From an uncultured Bacteroidaceae bacterium (GTDB lineage: Bacteria > Bacteroidota > Bacteroidia > Bacteroidales > Bacteroidaceae): a stretch of DNA of 64,000 nucleotides. A model generated the notes under the pieces. The model was not told the origin of the DNA. It saw only the letters and a program-made list of their open reading frames with translations, and ran no database searches. Every line of letters begins with the position of its first letter. The first letter of the stretch is position 1. A program made the translations under genes and the position numbers. Shown here piece by piece: positions 36,555 through 45,963 of the stretch. The stretch is taken from assembly GCA_905235525.1 (NCBI GenBank), contig CAJOLW010000001.1:1-64000 (forward strand), written 5' to 3'.

Positions 36555-36596
36555 AAGTGCAAGTTTGTTCATAATGAACAACTTGCACTTTTTTAT
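36555..36596 (+). terminator. Terminator of the beta-helix lipoprotein gene
   Basis: AAGTGCAAGTT pairs with AACTTGCACTT (36555-36565 with 36580-36590) with inner pairing, followed by T6. Confidence 0.85.
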
Positions 36597-36652
36597 TTAA
36601 GCAATAGTCTTAACAATCATAATTGGAAGTTCCCCGATGAAATCGAGACAAA

Positions 36653-36696
36653 ATAAAGTGGATACTCCTGCCAGAACTTGGTCTCGGAGTATCCAC
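36653..36696 (-). terminator. Candidate terminator of dnaB
   Basis: An 11-bp perfect stem (36658-36668 with 36686-36696), followed on the minus strand by a T-rich TTTATTTTG, lies 225 nt past the dnaB stop. A second hairpin (36778-36785 with 36801-36808) sits between. No gene is visible in 36597-36920. Confidence 0.5.
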
Positions 36697-36920
36697 GCCT
36701 TCTAATTGATAAAGTGAGAAAAAATGTATCATTCAAACAACGGATACGTTGCTCACGCAACCTTTTCGTGTTGAATGTATGCCTTGAGTTCTCGCGAATG
36801 AAGGCATAATCATCTGAAAATTCTTTTCATTCTGCAATTATAAAATCGTTGGTTTTCATCCAATCTTACGATTTTTTTCTGTTCATTCAATCTTATATAT
36901 ATTCTCGTGCAGATTTTTTA

Positions 36921-38474
36921 TCAGAATGGTGCTGGTCCAGGTTCGGCAGAAATGTCCAATCCCTCGAAGGAATCGTCATTTTGATTTCCTTCATTAAATT
37001 TTGAGGGGCTGGGTTTAATGGTGCCGTCATCTGTTGGCATTGGCGGAACATCATCTTCCAGATTCTGGAACCTGGCAAACTCACTACGGAATCTCAAACG
37101 GACGTCGCCAACAGCACCGTTACGGTGTTTTGCTATGATGATTTCTGCAACACCTTTAGTGTCGTTTCCCTGAGCATCTTTATATATTTTGTAATATTCA
37201 GGCCTGTGAATAAAGCACACCATATCGGCATCCTGTTCGATGGCTCCAGATTCACGAAGATCGCTCAATTGTGGACGTTTGCTGTCTGGGCTATCAGGAT
37301 TACTATTGGTACGTTGCTCAACTTGTCGATTTAATTGTGACAGTGCGATAATAGGAATATTGAGTTCCTTTGCCAACCCCTTTAATGAACGGGATATAGT
37401 GGATACTTCTTCTTGGCGCGAGTTGTAAGACATGCCCGATGCATTCATCAACTGAAGGTAATCGATGATAATCATCTTCACCTTATAGTCACGTACTAAT
37501 CGGCGGGCTTTTGTTCGGAGTTCGAAAACTGACAACGATGGTGTGTCGTCTATATAGAATGGTGCACCGTAAAGAGTACCAATATTGTAATCAAGTTGAT
37601 TCCATTCAAAAGGTGCCAACTGACCGCTTCTAATTTTTTCGCCAGGCAATTCGCATACGTTCACAATCATTCGATTCACCAATTGCACATTGGACATTTC
37701 AAGCGAAAACATCGCAATCGGTATTTTCGCGTTGATAGCCATGTTGCGTGCCATTGAGAGCACAAAAGCCGTCTTACCCATCGCGGGACGTGCTGCGATA
37801 ATGACCAAATCGGAATTTTGCCATCCCGAGGTCATTGCGTCCAATTTATCGAAACCGGAAGATAGCCCAGATAATCCATCGGAGCGTGCTGCTGCTTTGC
37901 GCAGAAGGTCATACGCTTCTTCAATGACAGGGTCTATTTGTGTGAAATCCTTCTTCAGATTGGACTTGGAAAGTTCGAACAATTTTCCCTCAGCCTCCTG
38001 CATCAATTGCTCTATGTCCTGAGTTTCGTCAAACGCTTGTTTTTGTATGTGGCTGGTATAAGATATAAGATCACGCGCCAGTGCCTTCTGGGCCACAACA
38101 CGTGCATGATATTCCAAATGGGCTGCAGATAGCATAGAACGAGAAAGTTCTGCAATGTATGCTGCTCCTCCAGCATTTTCCAGTTCACCATTTCTCTGCA
38201 ATTGTTCAACCACCGTCAGCACATCAATGGGAGAATTTGCCGCTGCCAATGATTGAATCGCCTGAAAAATAACCTGATGTTTCGACTCATAGAAAGAATG
38301 AGGTTTCAGGAAGTCTGATACGGTGCCAAAAGCATCTTGTTCAATAATGCATGCACCTAATACAGCCTTCTCAAACTCTACGGCTTGAGGCTGTAGTCTT
38401 CCCAGTTGGGCAAGCGGGTCTTGCTCATTGCTGCGATAGGTCTTTCTACGAGGTGTACGGTTTTGTTCTGGCAT
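36921..38474 (-). CDS. dnaB: Replicative DNA helicase
   Basis: DnaB is the hexameric helicase that unwinds DNA ahead of the replisome. The N-terminal domain (PQAVEFEKAVLGACIIEQ) interacts with primase. The RecA-like domain has Walker A AARPAMGKTAFVLSMARN, Walker B MIIIDYLQLM and the DnaB motif LSQLNRQVEQR. The C-terminus is Pro/Asp-rich. At 517 residues it is slightly longer than E. coli DnaB because of N- and C-terminal tails. No intein is present. It is a single-gene unit with its own promoter. Confidence 0.97.
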   Translation of the reverse strand: MPEQNRTPRRKTYRSNEQDPLAQLGRLQPQAVEFEKAVLGACIIEQDAFGTVSDFLKPHSFYESKHQVIFQAIQSLAAANSPIDVLTVVEQLQRNGELENAGGAAYIAELSRSMLSAAHLEYHARVVAQKALARDLISYTSHIQKQAFDETQDIEQLMQEAEGKLFELSKSNLKKDFTQIDPVIEEAYDLLRKAAARSDGLSGLSSGFDKLDAMTSGWQNSDLVIIAARPAMGKTAFVLSMARNMAINAKIPIAMFSLEMSNVQLVNRMIVNVCELPGEKIRSGQLAPFEWNQLDYNIGTLYGAPFYIDDTPSLSVFELRTKARRLVRDYKVKMIIIDYLQLMNASGMSYNSRQEEVSTISRSLKGLAKELNIPIIALSQLNRQVEQRTNSNPDSPDSKRPQLSDLRESGAIEQDADMVCFIHRPEYYKIYKDAQGNDTKGVAEIIIAKHRNGAVGDVRLRFRSEFARFQNLEDDVPPMPTDDGTIKPSPSKFNEGNQNDDSFEGLDISAEPGPAPF

Positions 38475-38543
38475 TTTATTGGTTGATGAGAAAGATTCCC
38501 ATTCGTACTATAACAGAATGGTGCTTTCACACTTTATCGCTTG

Positions 38544-38575
38544 CAAATTTAGAAAGATTTTTTGACAGTAACAAA
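38544..38575 (-). promoter_or_regulatory. Promoter of dnaB
   Basis: On the minus strand TTTG (38572-38575) and TAAATTTG (38544-38551) are 20 nt apart. The region 38576-38890 between dnaB and nqrA holds no gene I can support. Confidence 0.7.
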
Positions 38576-38893
38576 CACAAAACATGAAAGTTATCAACAC
38601 TTGATGAACTAAAAGTGTTGATAACTGTGTTAATAAAACGATTTCATCGATTATCTTTTGTGTAAAACGTGAAAAGTAAAAAAAAGTTAAACTTTTAGAC
38701 GGGAGGCTTGTTTGTGCATTCATTGTTCGTTTTTCAACTGCCTTTTCAATTGGTAGAATCTCCATACGTGAAAAGACTTGGAATGGCGTAAGGTTGACTT
38801 CTCTCACCTTGCACATGCCAGACCTCTTGAGGTTTTTTTCGGTCTTTTTATTAAATATGTATAAGGAAATTTCGGCAATCCATTTAAAAGTGC

Positions 38894-38901
38894 TACCTTT
38901 G
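38894..38901 (+). promoter_or_regulatory. -7 box for the nqr operon
   Basis: TACCTTTG lies 70 nt before nqrA. The -33 position reads TTTC rather than TTTG. A small ACCTC/GAGGT hairpin with T7 (38822-38838) lies just upstream. Confidence 0.5.
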
Positions 38902-38971
38902 TGCCGTTTTTAGAATAACGGATTTACGTACAAGGTAAGAGAGAAACAACTATAGTTAATATTAACAAATT

Positions 38972-40315
38972 ATGGCGAATGTAATTAAAATTACGAAAGG
39001 CTTGAACATCAACCTCAAAGGTAAGGCTGCTGCTCAGGTTTCTGTTGCGCCTGCATCGAAAGTCTATGGACTTGTTCCTGATGCATTTGGGGGCATGAAA
39101 CCAAAAGTTGTAGTTAAAGAAGGGGATGAGGTGAAGGCTGGCGATGCATTGTTTGTCAACAAGATGCGTCCAGAAGTAAAATTCGTCTCTCCTGTGGCGG
39201 GTGTGGTCAAACTCGTGGAGAGAGGCGACCGTCGTAAAGTTTTGAGCGTTCAGGTGGAGGCCGCTGCGCAGCAAGCGTACGTGGACTTCGGAAAGAAGGA
39301 CGTGAAGTCGCTGACTGGAGAGCAAGTGAAAGAGGCTCTCCTCGAAAGTGGACTTTTCGGTTTCTTCCTCCAGCGCCCTTATGCTGTCGTTGCCGACCCC
39401 AACGATACGCCTAAAGGCATTTTCGTGTCTGCCATTGCAGACATGCCGCTCGCTGCAGACATCGACGTAGTGATGAAGGGTAATGAAGCAGATTTCCAGA
39501 CTGGCATCTCTGCACTTGCCAAGTTGGCTAAGGTTCATCTGGGAGTTAAGCCCGGTAGTGCGCTTGCCAACACAAAGGATGCGGAAATAACCGTGTTTAG
39601 CGGCAAATGTCCAGCAGGTAACGTGGGTGTTCAAATCAATCATGTAGATCCCGTGAACAAGGGAGAGGTGGTTTGGACCATTGGTGCAGAAGAGGTCGTT
39701 TTCATCGGCAGACTTTTCAACGAAGGCAAGGTGAATCTGACTCGTACCATTGCTGTGGCTGGTTCTGAAATCAAGGAACCTCAATACAAACAGGTACTTG
39801 TTGGTGCTAAGATCGGCGACATTGTGTGTGGCAATGTGAAGACGGAACAGAAGGTTCGTCTCATCGACGGTAACCCACTCACAGGTATGCAGACAAACGA
39901 AGAAGCATTCCTTCTTGCGCATTCCACCGAAGTAACTGCTATTCCTGAGGGTGACGAAGCCAACGAACTTTTCGGTTGGATTGCACCTCGTTTCAAGAAT
40001 TTCTCTGTCAGCCGTTCCTACTTCTCTTGGCTGCTGCCGAAGAATAAGGAGTATGTGCTTGACGCACGTGTGAAAGGCGGACACCGCCACATGATTTTCA
40101 GTGGCGAATACGAGTCTGTCTTTCCTATGGACATCTACCCAGAGCAGTTGGTGAAGGCTATCATCGCCGGTGATATCGACCGCATGGAAGCACTTGGCAT
40201 CTATGAGGTGGCACCAGAGGACTTCGCTGTGGCAGAGTTCGTCGATAGTTCTAAAGTTGAACTTCAGCGCATTGTTCGAGAGGGTCTCGACATGCTGCGT
40301 AAAGAAAACGAATAA
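38972..40315 (+). CDS. nqrA: Na+-translocating NADH:quinone reductase subunit A
   Basis: NqrA is the peripheral subunit of the Na+-pumping respiratory NADH:quinone oxidoreductase, facing the cytoplasm and linked to quinone binding. The start IKITKGLNINLKGKA and the barrel-sandwich segment GDALFVNKMRPEVKFVSPVAG are family hallmarks. The length of 447 residues is normal. It opens a six-gene operon in the canonical order A-F, five nt before nqrB. Confidence 0.97.
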   Translation: MANVIKITKGLNINLKGKAAAQVSVAPASKVYGLVPDAFGGMKPKVVVKEGDEVKAGDALFVNKMRPEVKFVSPVAGVVKLVERGDRRKVLSVQVEAAAQQAYVDFGKKDVKSLTGEQVKEALLESGLFGFFLQRPYAVVADPNDTPKGIFVSAIADMPLAADIDVVMKGNEADFQTGISALAKLAKVHLGVKPGSALANTKDAEITVFSGKCPAGNVGVQINHVDPVNKGEVVWTIGAEEVVFIGRLFNEGKVNLTRTIAVAGSEIKEPQYKQVLVGAKIGDIVCGNVKTEQKVRLIDGNPLTGMQTNEEAFLLAHSTEVTAIPEGDEANELFGWIAPRFKNFSVSRSYFSWLLPKNKEYVLDARVKGGHRHMIFSGEYESVFPMDIYPEQLVKAIIAGDIDRMEALGIYEVAPEDFAVAEFVDSSKVELQRIVREGLDMLRKENE

Positions 40316-40320
40316 GCAAT

Positions 40321-41493
40321 ATGGGACTTAAGAAAATTCTTGACAACATGAAGCCCACCTTCTCGGAAGGAGGCAAACTTAGCGCTTTCGGCTCTCTCTT
40401 TGATGCAGCGGAGACATTCTTCTTTGTACCAAACGAGACGGCAAAGGTACGTGGTGCTCAGATTCATGACGCCATCGACTCTAAGCGTTCTATTTTCTTT
40501 GTGGTAATTGCGCTGATTCCTGCTATACTCTTCGGAATGTATAACATCGGCTATCAGCACGCTCTTGTGACTGGTGGTTGCACACCCGATGCATGTCCTT
40601 GTGCTGATGTCTGGGGCAACTTCCTGTATGGTCTTGCTGTGATGCTTCCCAAGATTGTGGTGAGTTACGCTGTTGGTCTCGGCATTGAAATTGCAGTGGC
40701 TCAGTGGAAGAAGGAAGAGGTGCATGAAGGTTTCTTCGTGACAGGTATCCTCATTCCGCTCATTGTTCCTGTGAACTGTCTTTGGATTATTGCAGTAGCA
40801 ACCGCATTTGCCGTTATCTTCGCCAAGGAAGTGTTTGGTGGTACGGGTATGAACATCTTCAACCCTGCTCTCGTCACTCGTGCTTTCCTTTTCTTCGCTT
40901 ATCCATCTATGATGTCAGGCGATAAAGTTTGGGTGAATGGCAACTACATCGACTGTATCAACGGTGCTCCCGCTGTGGATGCCGTTTCTGCTGCTACCCC
41001 ACTCGGCCAGTTGGCAGCAGGCGACCCTGTCACTGCTTCTCCTATGGAAACAATTATCGGTACAATTCCCGGTTCCATCGGTGAAACTTCCGTTATCGCC
41101 ATCTTGATTGGTGCAGTCATCCTCATTTGGGCAAACATCGCCAGTTGGAAGATTATCCTTTCCACTTTTGCAGGTGGTGCATTGATGGCATACTTCCTTC
41201 GCTATGACGGTGCGCAGAACTTCGAATGGTGGGAGCAACTCACTGTCGGTGGTTTCTGTTTCGGTGCCGTGTTCATGGCAACAGACCCTGTGACCAGCCC
41301 TCGCACAGAAGGCGGCAAGTGGATCTTTGGTTTCCTCATCGGTGCTATGGCTATCATCATCCGTGTGCTCAACCCTGGTTTCCCCGAGGGTATGATGCTC
41401 GCAATCCTGCTGATGAACCTGTTTGCTCCGCTGATTGACTACTTCTTCGTACAGGCTAATATCAACAAGCGCGCTAAGCGTGCCAAAAAGTAA
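40321..41493 (+). CDS. nqrB: Na+-translocating NADH:quinone reductase subunit B
   Basis: Integral membrane subunit with about ten hydrophobic segments. A flavin is attached covalently through a threonine in family members; the matching site here is Thr-226 in VSAATPLGQLA. The motif GTGMNIFNPALVTRAFLFFAYP is typical. The length of 390 residues is normal. A purine-rich AAAGGAGG lies after its stop, before nqrC, one of the few Shine-Dalgarno-like sites in the window. Confidence 0.96.
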   Translation: MGLKKILDNMKPTFSEGGKLSAFGSLFDAAETFFFVPNETAKVRGAQIHDAIDSKRSIFFVVIALIPAILFGMYNIGYQHALVTGGCTPDACPCADVWGNFLYGLAVMLPKIVVSYAVGLGIEIAVAQWKKEEVHEGFFVTGILIPLIVPVNCLWIIAVATAFAVIFAKEVFGGTGMNIFNPALVTRAFLFFAYPSMMSGDKVWVNGNYIDCINGAPAVDAVSAATPLGQLAAGDPVTASPMETIIGTIPGSIGETSVIAILIGAVILIWANIASWKIILSTFAGGALMAYFLRYDGAQNFEWWEQLTVGGFCFGAVFMATDPVTSPRTEGGKWIFGFLIGAMAIIIRVLNPGFPEGMMLAILLMNLFAPLIDYFFVQANINKRAKRAKK

Positions 41494-41508
41494 AGGAGGA
41501 TACAGAAA

Positions 41509-42138
41509 ATGGCAAAACTGAATACAAACGGTAATGCATATACCATTATTTATGCATCTGTCATGGTCATCATCGTGGCATTCCTCCTTGCTTTCGTTGC
41601 TTCGGCATTGAAACCCAAGCAGGACGCTAATGTAGCACTTGACACAAAAAAGCAGATTCTTTCTTCTTTGAACATCCGTGACCTTGCCGATGCAGAGGCA
41701 GAAGCCAAGTACAGCGAGGTCATCACCAGTGGTGAACTTGACAGCCCTACCCTCACAGCCAATGTAGATGGTGAGGAAAAACTCATCGTTGCCGTGAAGG
41801 GTGCTGGACTTTGGGGACCACTTTGGGGATGGATTTCCATCAACAAAGACGGAGAGACCGTGTATGGCACATTCTTCAACCATGAATCTGAAACAGCAGG
41901 TCTTGGTGCCCGCATCAAGGAGCAGTGGTTCCAGGATGAGTTCAAAGGCAAGAAGATTTATCAGGACGGCAAGGTTGTCCTTGGTGTCTATAAGCAGGGC
42001 AAGGCTCCAGCCACGCTGTCAGCAGACAACTATGTAGATGCTGTGACAGGTGCCACCCTTACTTCAAATGGTGTTAACGACATGATTCAAAAGTGCCTTG
42101 CAGACAATCAGGGTGCGATTGAAGCATTCAAAAATTAA
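41509..42138 (+). CDS. nqrC: Na+-translocating NADH:quinone reductase subunit C
   Basis: A single N-terminal membrane segment (TIIYASVMVIIVAFLLAFVA) anchors a periplasmic FMN-binding domain. The covalent FMN site is Thr-183 in DAVTGATLTSNGV, matching the D/S-GAT-T/S consensus. GLWGPLWGWISI and ETAGLGARI are conserved. The length is 209 residues. A GGAGG-type ribosome binding site precedes it. Confidence 0.96.
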   Translation: MAKLNTNGNAYTIIYASVMVIIVAFLLAFVASALKPKQDANVALDTKKQILSSLNIRDLADAEAEAKYSEVITSGELDSPTLTANVDGEEKLIVAVKGAGLWGPLWGWISINKDGETVYGTFFNHESETAGLGARIKEQWFQDEFKGKKIYQDGKVVLGVYKQGKAPATLSADNYVDAVTGATLTSNGVNDMIQKCLADNQGAIEAFKN

Positions 42139-42152
42139 GGAGGACAAAGAAT

Positions 42153-42788
42153 ATGAGTTTATTTTCTAAAGAGAATGGCGAAGTCTTCATGGGTCCGCTC
42201 AACTTGAACAACCCAATCGCAGTTCAGGTCCTCGGCATTTGCTCGGCACTCGCTGTCACTTCACAGTTGAAGCCAGCCATCGTGATGGGACTCTCTGTGA
42301 CTGTCATTACAGCATTCTCAAACGTGATTATTTCCCTGATTCGCAAGACTATTCCTAACCGCATCCGTATCATTGTGCAGTTGGTGGTTGTAGCCGCGCT
42401 CGTTACGATTGTGAGCAACATTCTCAAGGCATACGTATATGACGTGAGCGTTCAACTGAGTGTCTATGTCGGTTTGATCATTACCAACTGTATCCTGATG
42501 GGACGTCTTGAGGCATTTGCCATGCAAAACGGACCTTGGGAGAGTTTCCTCGATGGAATCGGCAATGGTCTCGGCTATGCCATCGTGCTTGTCATCGTTG
42601 GTTTCATCCGTGAAATCCTCGGTTTCGGCACCATCTTTGGCTTCCAGATCATTCCTGATAGCGCTTACGTTGAAAATGGTGGTCTTTACATGAACAACGG
42701 TATGATGACCATGCCAGCCATGGCACTCATCATCGTGGCATGTGTCATCTGGGCACATCGCGCGTACAATAAAGATTTAGAGTCATAA
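42153..42788 (+). CDS. nqrD: Na+-translocating NADH:quinone reductase subunit D
   Basis: Integral membrane subunit of the RnfE/NqrD family with six predicted helices. The start NLNNPIAVQVLGICSALAVT and CILMGRLEAFAMQNGPWESFLDGIGNG-type segments are conserved. With NqrE it forms the symmetrical helix core that holds the intramembrane iron-sulfur site in known structures. The length of 211 residues is normal. An AGGAGG sequence lies 10 nt upstream. Confidence 0.96.
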   Translation: MSLFSKENGEVFMGPLNLNNPIAVQVLGICSALAVTSQLKPAIVMGLSVTVITAFSNVIISLIRKTIPNRIRIIVQLVVVAALVTIVSNILKAYVYDVSVQLSVYVGLIITNCILMGRLEAFAMQNGPWESFLDGIGNGLGYAIVLVIVGFIREILGFGTIFGFQIIPDSAYVENGGLYMNNGMMTMPAMALIIVACVIWAHRAYNKDLES

Positions 42789-42823
42789 GTATAACATACC
42801 TCAACAATTAAAAGAAAAGAATT

Positions 42824-43453
42824 ATGGAACATTTCATTAGTTTGTTCGTCCGCTCCATTTTTGTGGACAACATGATTTTCGCTTTCTTCTTGGGTATGTG
42901 TTCTTATCTCGCCGTATCCAAGACAGTAAAGACATCGTTCGGACTGGGTATTGCGGTCACATTCGTGCTCCTTATCACAGTTCCCGTCGATTACTTGCTT
43001 CAGACAAAGGTGCTCGCCAACGGTGCATTAGCCGAAGGCGTTGACCTCACCTTCTTGGCATTCATCCTTTTCATCGCAGTCATTGCAGGTATCGTGCAGT
43101 TGGTCGAGATGATTGTGGAGCGTTTCTCCCCTTCTCTCTATGCCGCACTTGGTATCTTCTTGCCACTGATTGCTGTGAACTGTGCCATCATGGGTGCATC
43201 CCTCTTTATGCAGCAGCGCATCCAACTTGACCCTGCCACATCCACTCAAGCCATCTCTGGTGTAGGTGACTGCATTGCTTATGCACTTGGTTCTGGTATC
43301 GGTTGGACACTCGCTATTGTGGGTCTTGCTGCTATTCGTGAGAAAATGGCTTACTCTGATGTGCCCAAGCCCCTTCAGGGTCTCGGCATCACATTCATCA
43401 CCGTAGGTCTCATGGCAATGGCATTTATGTGTTTCTCTGGTCTCAAAATCTAA
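42824..43453 (+). CDS. nqrE: Na+-translocating NADH:quinone reductase subunit E
   Basis: Six-helix membrane subunit related to NqrD/Rnf[21 protein letters not shown] contains one of the conserved intramembrane cysteines, and [15 protein letters not shown] the other. The length of 209 residues is normal. It lies 35 nt after nqrD and is followed by nqrF after a GAAAGGA ribosome binding site. Confidence 0.96.
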   Translation: MEHFISLFVRSIFVDNMIFAFFLGMCSYLAVSKTVKTSFGLGIAVTFVLLITVPVDYLLQTKVLANGALAEGVDLTFLAFILFIAVIAGIVQLVEMIVERFSPSLYAALGIFLPLIAVNCAIMGASLFMQQRIQLDPATSTQAISGVGDCIAYALGSGIGWTLAIVGLAAIREKMAYSDVPKPLQGLGITFITVGLMAMAFMCFSGLKI

Positions 43454-43473
43454 AAAGAAAGGACATAGCAATT

Positions 43474-44691
43474 ATGGATATGACATTTATATTATATAGT
43501 ATAGGAGTGTTTTTGGTGATTGTGCTTGTGCTCGTCATCATCCTCCTCGTTGCTAAGAAGTACCTTTCTCCAAGCGGTAATGTGACCATTACCATCAACG
43601 GAAAGGACAAGCTTGAAGTGGAACAAGGTTCGAGCCTACTCTCCACCCTCGCTGCACACGATGTATATCTCCCTTCTGCCTGTGGCGGTAAAGGTTCTTG
43701 CGGACAGTGCAAGTGTCAGGTCGTTGCTGGTGGTGGTGAGATTCTCGACTCAGAGAAGGGACATTTCACACGTAAACAGATTAAGGAGGGCTACCGTCTT
43801 GGTTGCCAGTGCAAAGTGAAAGGCGACCTTGAAATCAAGGTGCCAGATTCTGTGATGGGTGTCAAGGAATGGGAATGCGAAGTCATCAGTAACAAAAATG
43901 TTGCCACCTTCATCAAGCACTTCGTAGTGCGTCTGCCAAAGGGCGAACACATGGACTTCGAACCAGGCTCCTATGCACAAATCAAGATTCCTGCATACTT
44001 CATCGACTACGACAAAGACATGGACAAGGAACTCATTGGCGATCTCTATGTACCATCGTGGAAACACTTTGGCCTTTTCGGCCTCAAGCAGGAGAACACT
44101 ACGCCAACCATCCGTGCCTACTCTATGGCGAACTATCCTGACGAAGGCGACATTATCTCGCTCACCGTACGTATCGCTACACCTCCGTTCAAGCCCAAAG
44201 ACCAATGTCCTAACGGTCCTGAGTTCCAAGATGTACCTTGTGGTATTGCATCCACCTACATCTTCTCGCTCAAGCCAGGTGACAAAGTCATCATGTCTGG
44301 TCCTTACGGTGAGTTCCATCCCAAGTATGGCACAGGTCGGGAAATGATTTGGGTAGGTGGTGGCGCAGGTATGGCTCCGCTACGTGCACAAATCATGCAC
44401 ATGCTCAAGACCCTCCATGTTCGCGACCGCGAGATGCACTACTTTTATGGCGCACGTGCCCTCGACGAAGTTTTCTTCCTCGAAGACTTCCTCGAACTGG
44501 AGAAGGAATACCCCAATTTCCACATGCACCTCGCACTCGACCGTCCCGATCCGAAGGCAGATGCTCAAGGTGTGAAATATACTCCGGGATTCATTGCTAA
44601 CGTGCTGGGTGACACTTACCTCAAGCAACACGAGGCACCTGAAGATATTGAGTACTATCTCTGTGGGCCTCCAATGATAGACCGTGCTTGA
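43474..44691 (+). CDS. nqrF: Na+-translocating NADH:quinone reductase subunit F, C-terminus frameshifted
   Basis: NqrF takes electrons from NADH via FAD and a [2Fe-2S] cluster. It has one N-terminal membrane segment, a ferredoxin domain with Cys-70, 76, 79 and 111, the FAD motif RAYSMANYP, and the NADH motif WVGGGAGMAPLRAQI. The start at 43474 follows a GAAAGGA site; a longer frame begins inside nqrE. The frame ends early after CGPPMIDRA. The expected tail (VLDLLHSLGVEDD..FDNFGG) is intact in another frame at 44684-44752. A lost 5-nt unit (GTGCT, normally doubled) explains this. Confidence 0.93.
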   Translation: MDMTFILYSIGVFLVIVLVLVIILLVAKKYLSPSGNVTITINGKDKLEVEQGSSLLSTLAAHDVYLPSACGGKGSCGQCKCQVVAGGGEILDSEKGHFTRKQIKEGYRLGCQCKVKGDLEIKVPDSVMGVKEWECEVISNKNVATFIKHFVVRLPKGEHMDFEPGSYAQIKIPAYFIDYDKDMDKELIGDLYVPSWKHFGLFGLKQENTTPTIRAYSMANYPDEGDIISLTVRIATPPFKPKDQCPNGPEFQDVPCGIASTYIFSLKPGDKVIMSGPYGEFHPKYGTGREMIWVGGGAGMAPLRAQIMHMLKTLHVRDREMHYFYGARALDEVFFLEDFLELEKEYPNFHMHLALDRPDPKADAQGVKYTPGFIANVLGDTYLKQHEAPEDIEYYLCGPPMIDRA

Positions 44692-44752
44692 CCTTCTCCA
44701 CTCTCTTGGTGTGGAAGATGACATGATTGATTTCGACAACTTCGGAGGATGA
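44684..44752 (+). other. Out-of-frame C-terminal tail of nqrF
   Basis: 22 codons plus a stop encode the usual NqrF C-terminus (starts VLDLLHSLGVEDD, ends DFDNFGG) in the frame not used by the main ORF. Joining it to 43474-44683 restores a full-length protein of about 427 residues. Confidence 0.85.
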
Positions 44753-44790
44753 CAAGAAAGGCAGGATTGATAATCCTGCCTTTCTTGTTA
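44752..44790 (+). terminator. Terminator of the nqr operon
   Basis: A perfect 17-bp stem (44752-44768 with 44772-44788) with a 3-nt loop. It starts within the stop codon of the out-of-frame nqrF tail, supporting 44752 as the ancestral end. Confidence 0.9.
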
Positions 44791-44824
44791 GGGGATGGTA
44801 ATAGTATTGTCACGCCGAATGTCG

Positions 44825-44930
44825 GCACGGTGCGCCTTACATTTCACGCACGGTGTGCAAAATATTTTGGGCACTCAGCGCGAAATAACATGCGCTGAGT
44901 GCCCGTCGTTGAAGGGAAAAGGGTTAGCGC
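44825..44930. repeat. GGGCACTCAG intergenic repeat, copy 2
   Basis: Similar along about 105 nt to 33358-33462. The hairpin core is 13 bp (44869-44881 with 44892-44904), preceded by CGCACGGTGTGC and followed by AAAGGGTTA. Like copy 1, it lies after an operon terminator. Confidence 0.75.
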
Positions 44931-44994
44931 TTTCCTTGAATAAAGCGGATGAATTGTGGAATGTTGGACGAAAAAGCAAGTTTTTGTTCAATAA

Positions 44995-45026
44995 TTTGGT
45001 TTCACTCTCAAATATCCGTAAATTTG
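44995..45026 (+). promoter_or_regulatory. Promoter of the solute-binding lipoprotein gene
   Basis: TTTG (44995-44998) and TAAATTTG (45019-45026) are 20 nt apart. The leader to the ATG at 45058 is about 25 nt. Confidence 0.75.
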
Positions 45027-45057
45027 CAAGTTGTTAGGATGATTGGTGTATGACAAG

Positions 45058-45960
45058 ATGCGAAAACTGATAGATATATTCATATGGTTGATGGTTGTGG
45101 GATTGTGTGGCTCATGCAACCGGACGAATGGAACGGTGAATGACGAGGATTCCACAGCTATCCGCTTAGGGGTGCTTCCGACAATGGAGTGCCTACCCTT
45201 TTATTATGCCGATTCCATCGGACTGTTTGACTCGCTGGGCATGGATGTGAAGTTGGTTACTTTCGATGCCGCGATGGATGCTGACACCGCTTTTGTGAAT
45301 GGCGACATTGACGGCATCGTGACAGACTTGGTGAAGGCTTGCATCTGGCAGGGCCATGGAGACACTGCATATGTGGCGATGGTTGGAGAACTGCGGATAT
45401 GGCTTATCACCGCACCTAAAGCCCGATTGCTAAAAGCGGAGAGCCTGAGAGAAAAGATTATCGGCATCACGCGCCACTCGGCAGTGGATTATTTTGCTGA
45501 CAAGATTCTGGAGTCGGTGAAGTTGCAGAGCATCGACCTCAACAAGCCACAAATCAACAATATACGGCTTCGTGGTCTGATGGTTGACCAAGACCAGATG
45601 GATGGTGCTATCCTGCCCGAACCTTATGCCAGCGAAGCGGTGGCGAGAGGTGCCAAGAGGCTGAACGGAACGGAGGATCTGAAGGTGGCGAACCTCATGT
45701 GTGTGCTCTTCAATGACTCCATCCACCAAGCCAGAAAGAGTGAAATAGAAAACATCAGGAATGTGTATGACCAGGCTGTTGCGGCACTGAATGCCGACAC
45801 GCTTTCGAATGTGCTGGAGTACATTCCGAAGGAACATCGGACGGCAATGCCTGACACGCTTTTCCGCTATTCGCCCCTTCATGTCAGCATGGCGTATGCC
45901 GACTCGATGATGACAGATGTGAAGAAATGGGCGATAGGAAGAAAACTCGTGGGAAATTGA
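45058..45960 (+). CDS. Solute-binding lipoprotein, NMT1/SsuA/ThiY-like
   Basis: A 300-residue protein with a lipoprotein signal (MVVGLCGSC, lipidated Cys about residue 20). The fold-typical start IRLGVLPTMECLPFYYADSIGLFDSLG and FVNGDIDGIVTDLVKA match periplasmic binding proteins for thiamine precursors, sulfonates or nitrate. No ABC permease or ATPase gene lies nearby, so the partner is elsewhere or it works alone. I chose ATG 45058 over an upstream TTG because it starts directly at the signal peptide. A TPR gene follows after 3 nt. Confidence 0.8.
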   Translation: MRKLIDIFIWLMVVGLCGSCNRTNGTVNDEDSTAIRLGVLPTMECLPFYYADSIGLFDSLGMDVKLVTFDAAMDADTAFVNGDIDGIVTDLVKACIWQGHGDTAYVAMVGELRIWLITAPKARLLKAESLREKIIGITRHSAVDYFADKILESVKLQSIDLNKPQINNIRLRGLMVDQDQMDGAILPEPYASEAVARGAKRLNGTEDLKVANLMCVLFNDSIHQARKSEIENIRNVYDQAVAALNADTLSNVLEYIPKEHRTAMPDTLFRYSPLHVSMAYADSMMTDVKKWAIGRKLVGN

Positions 45961-45963
45961 GAA

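Noticed and set aside
38508-38816. 102-codon minus-strand ORF upstream of dnaB
   Set aside because: It covers the dnaB promoter and has no family resemblance.
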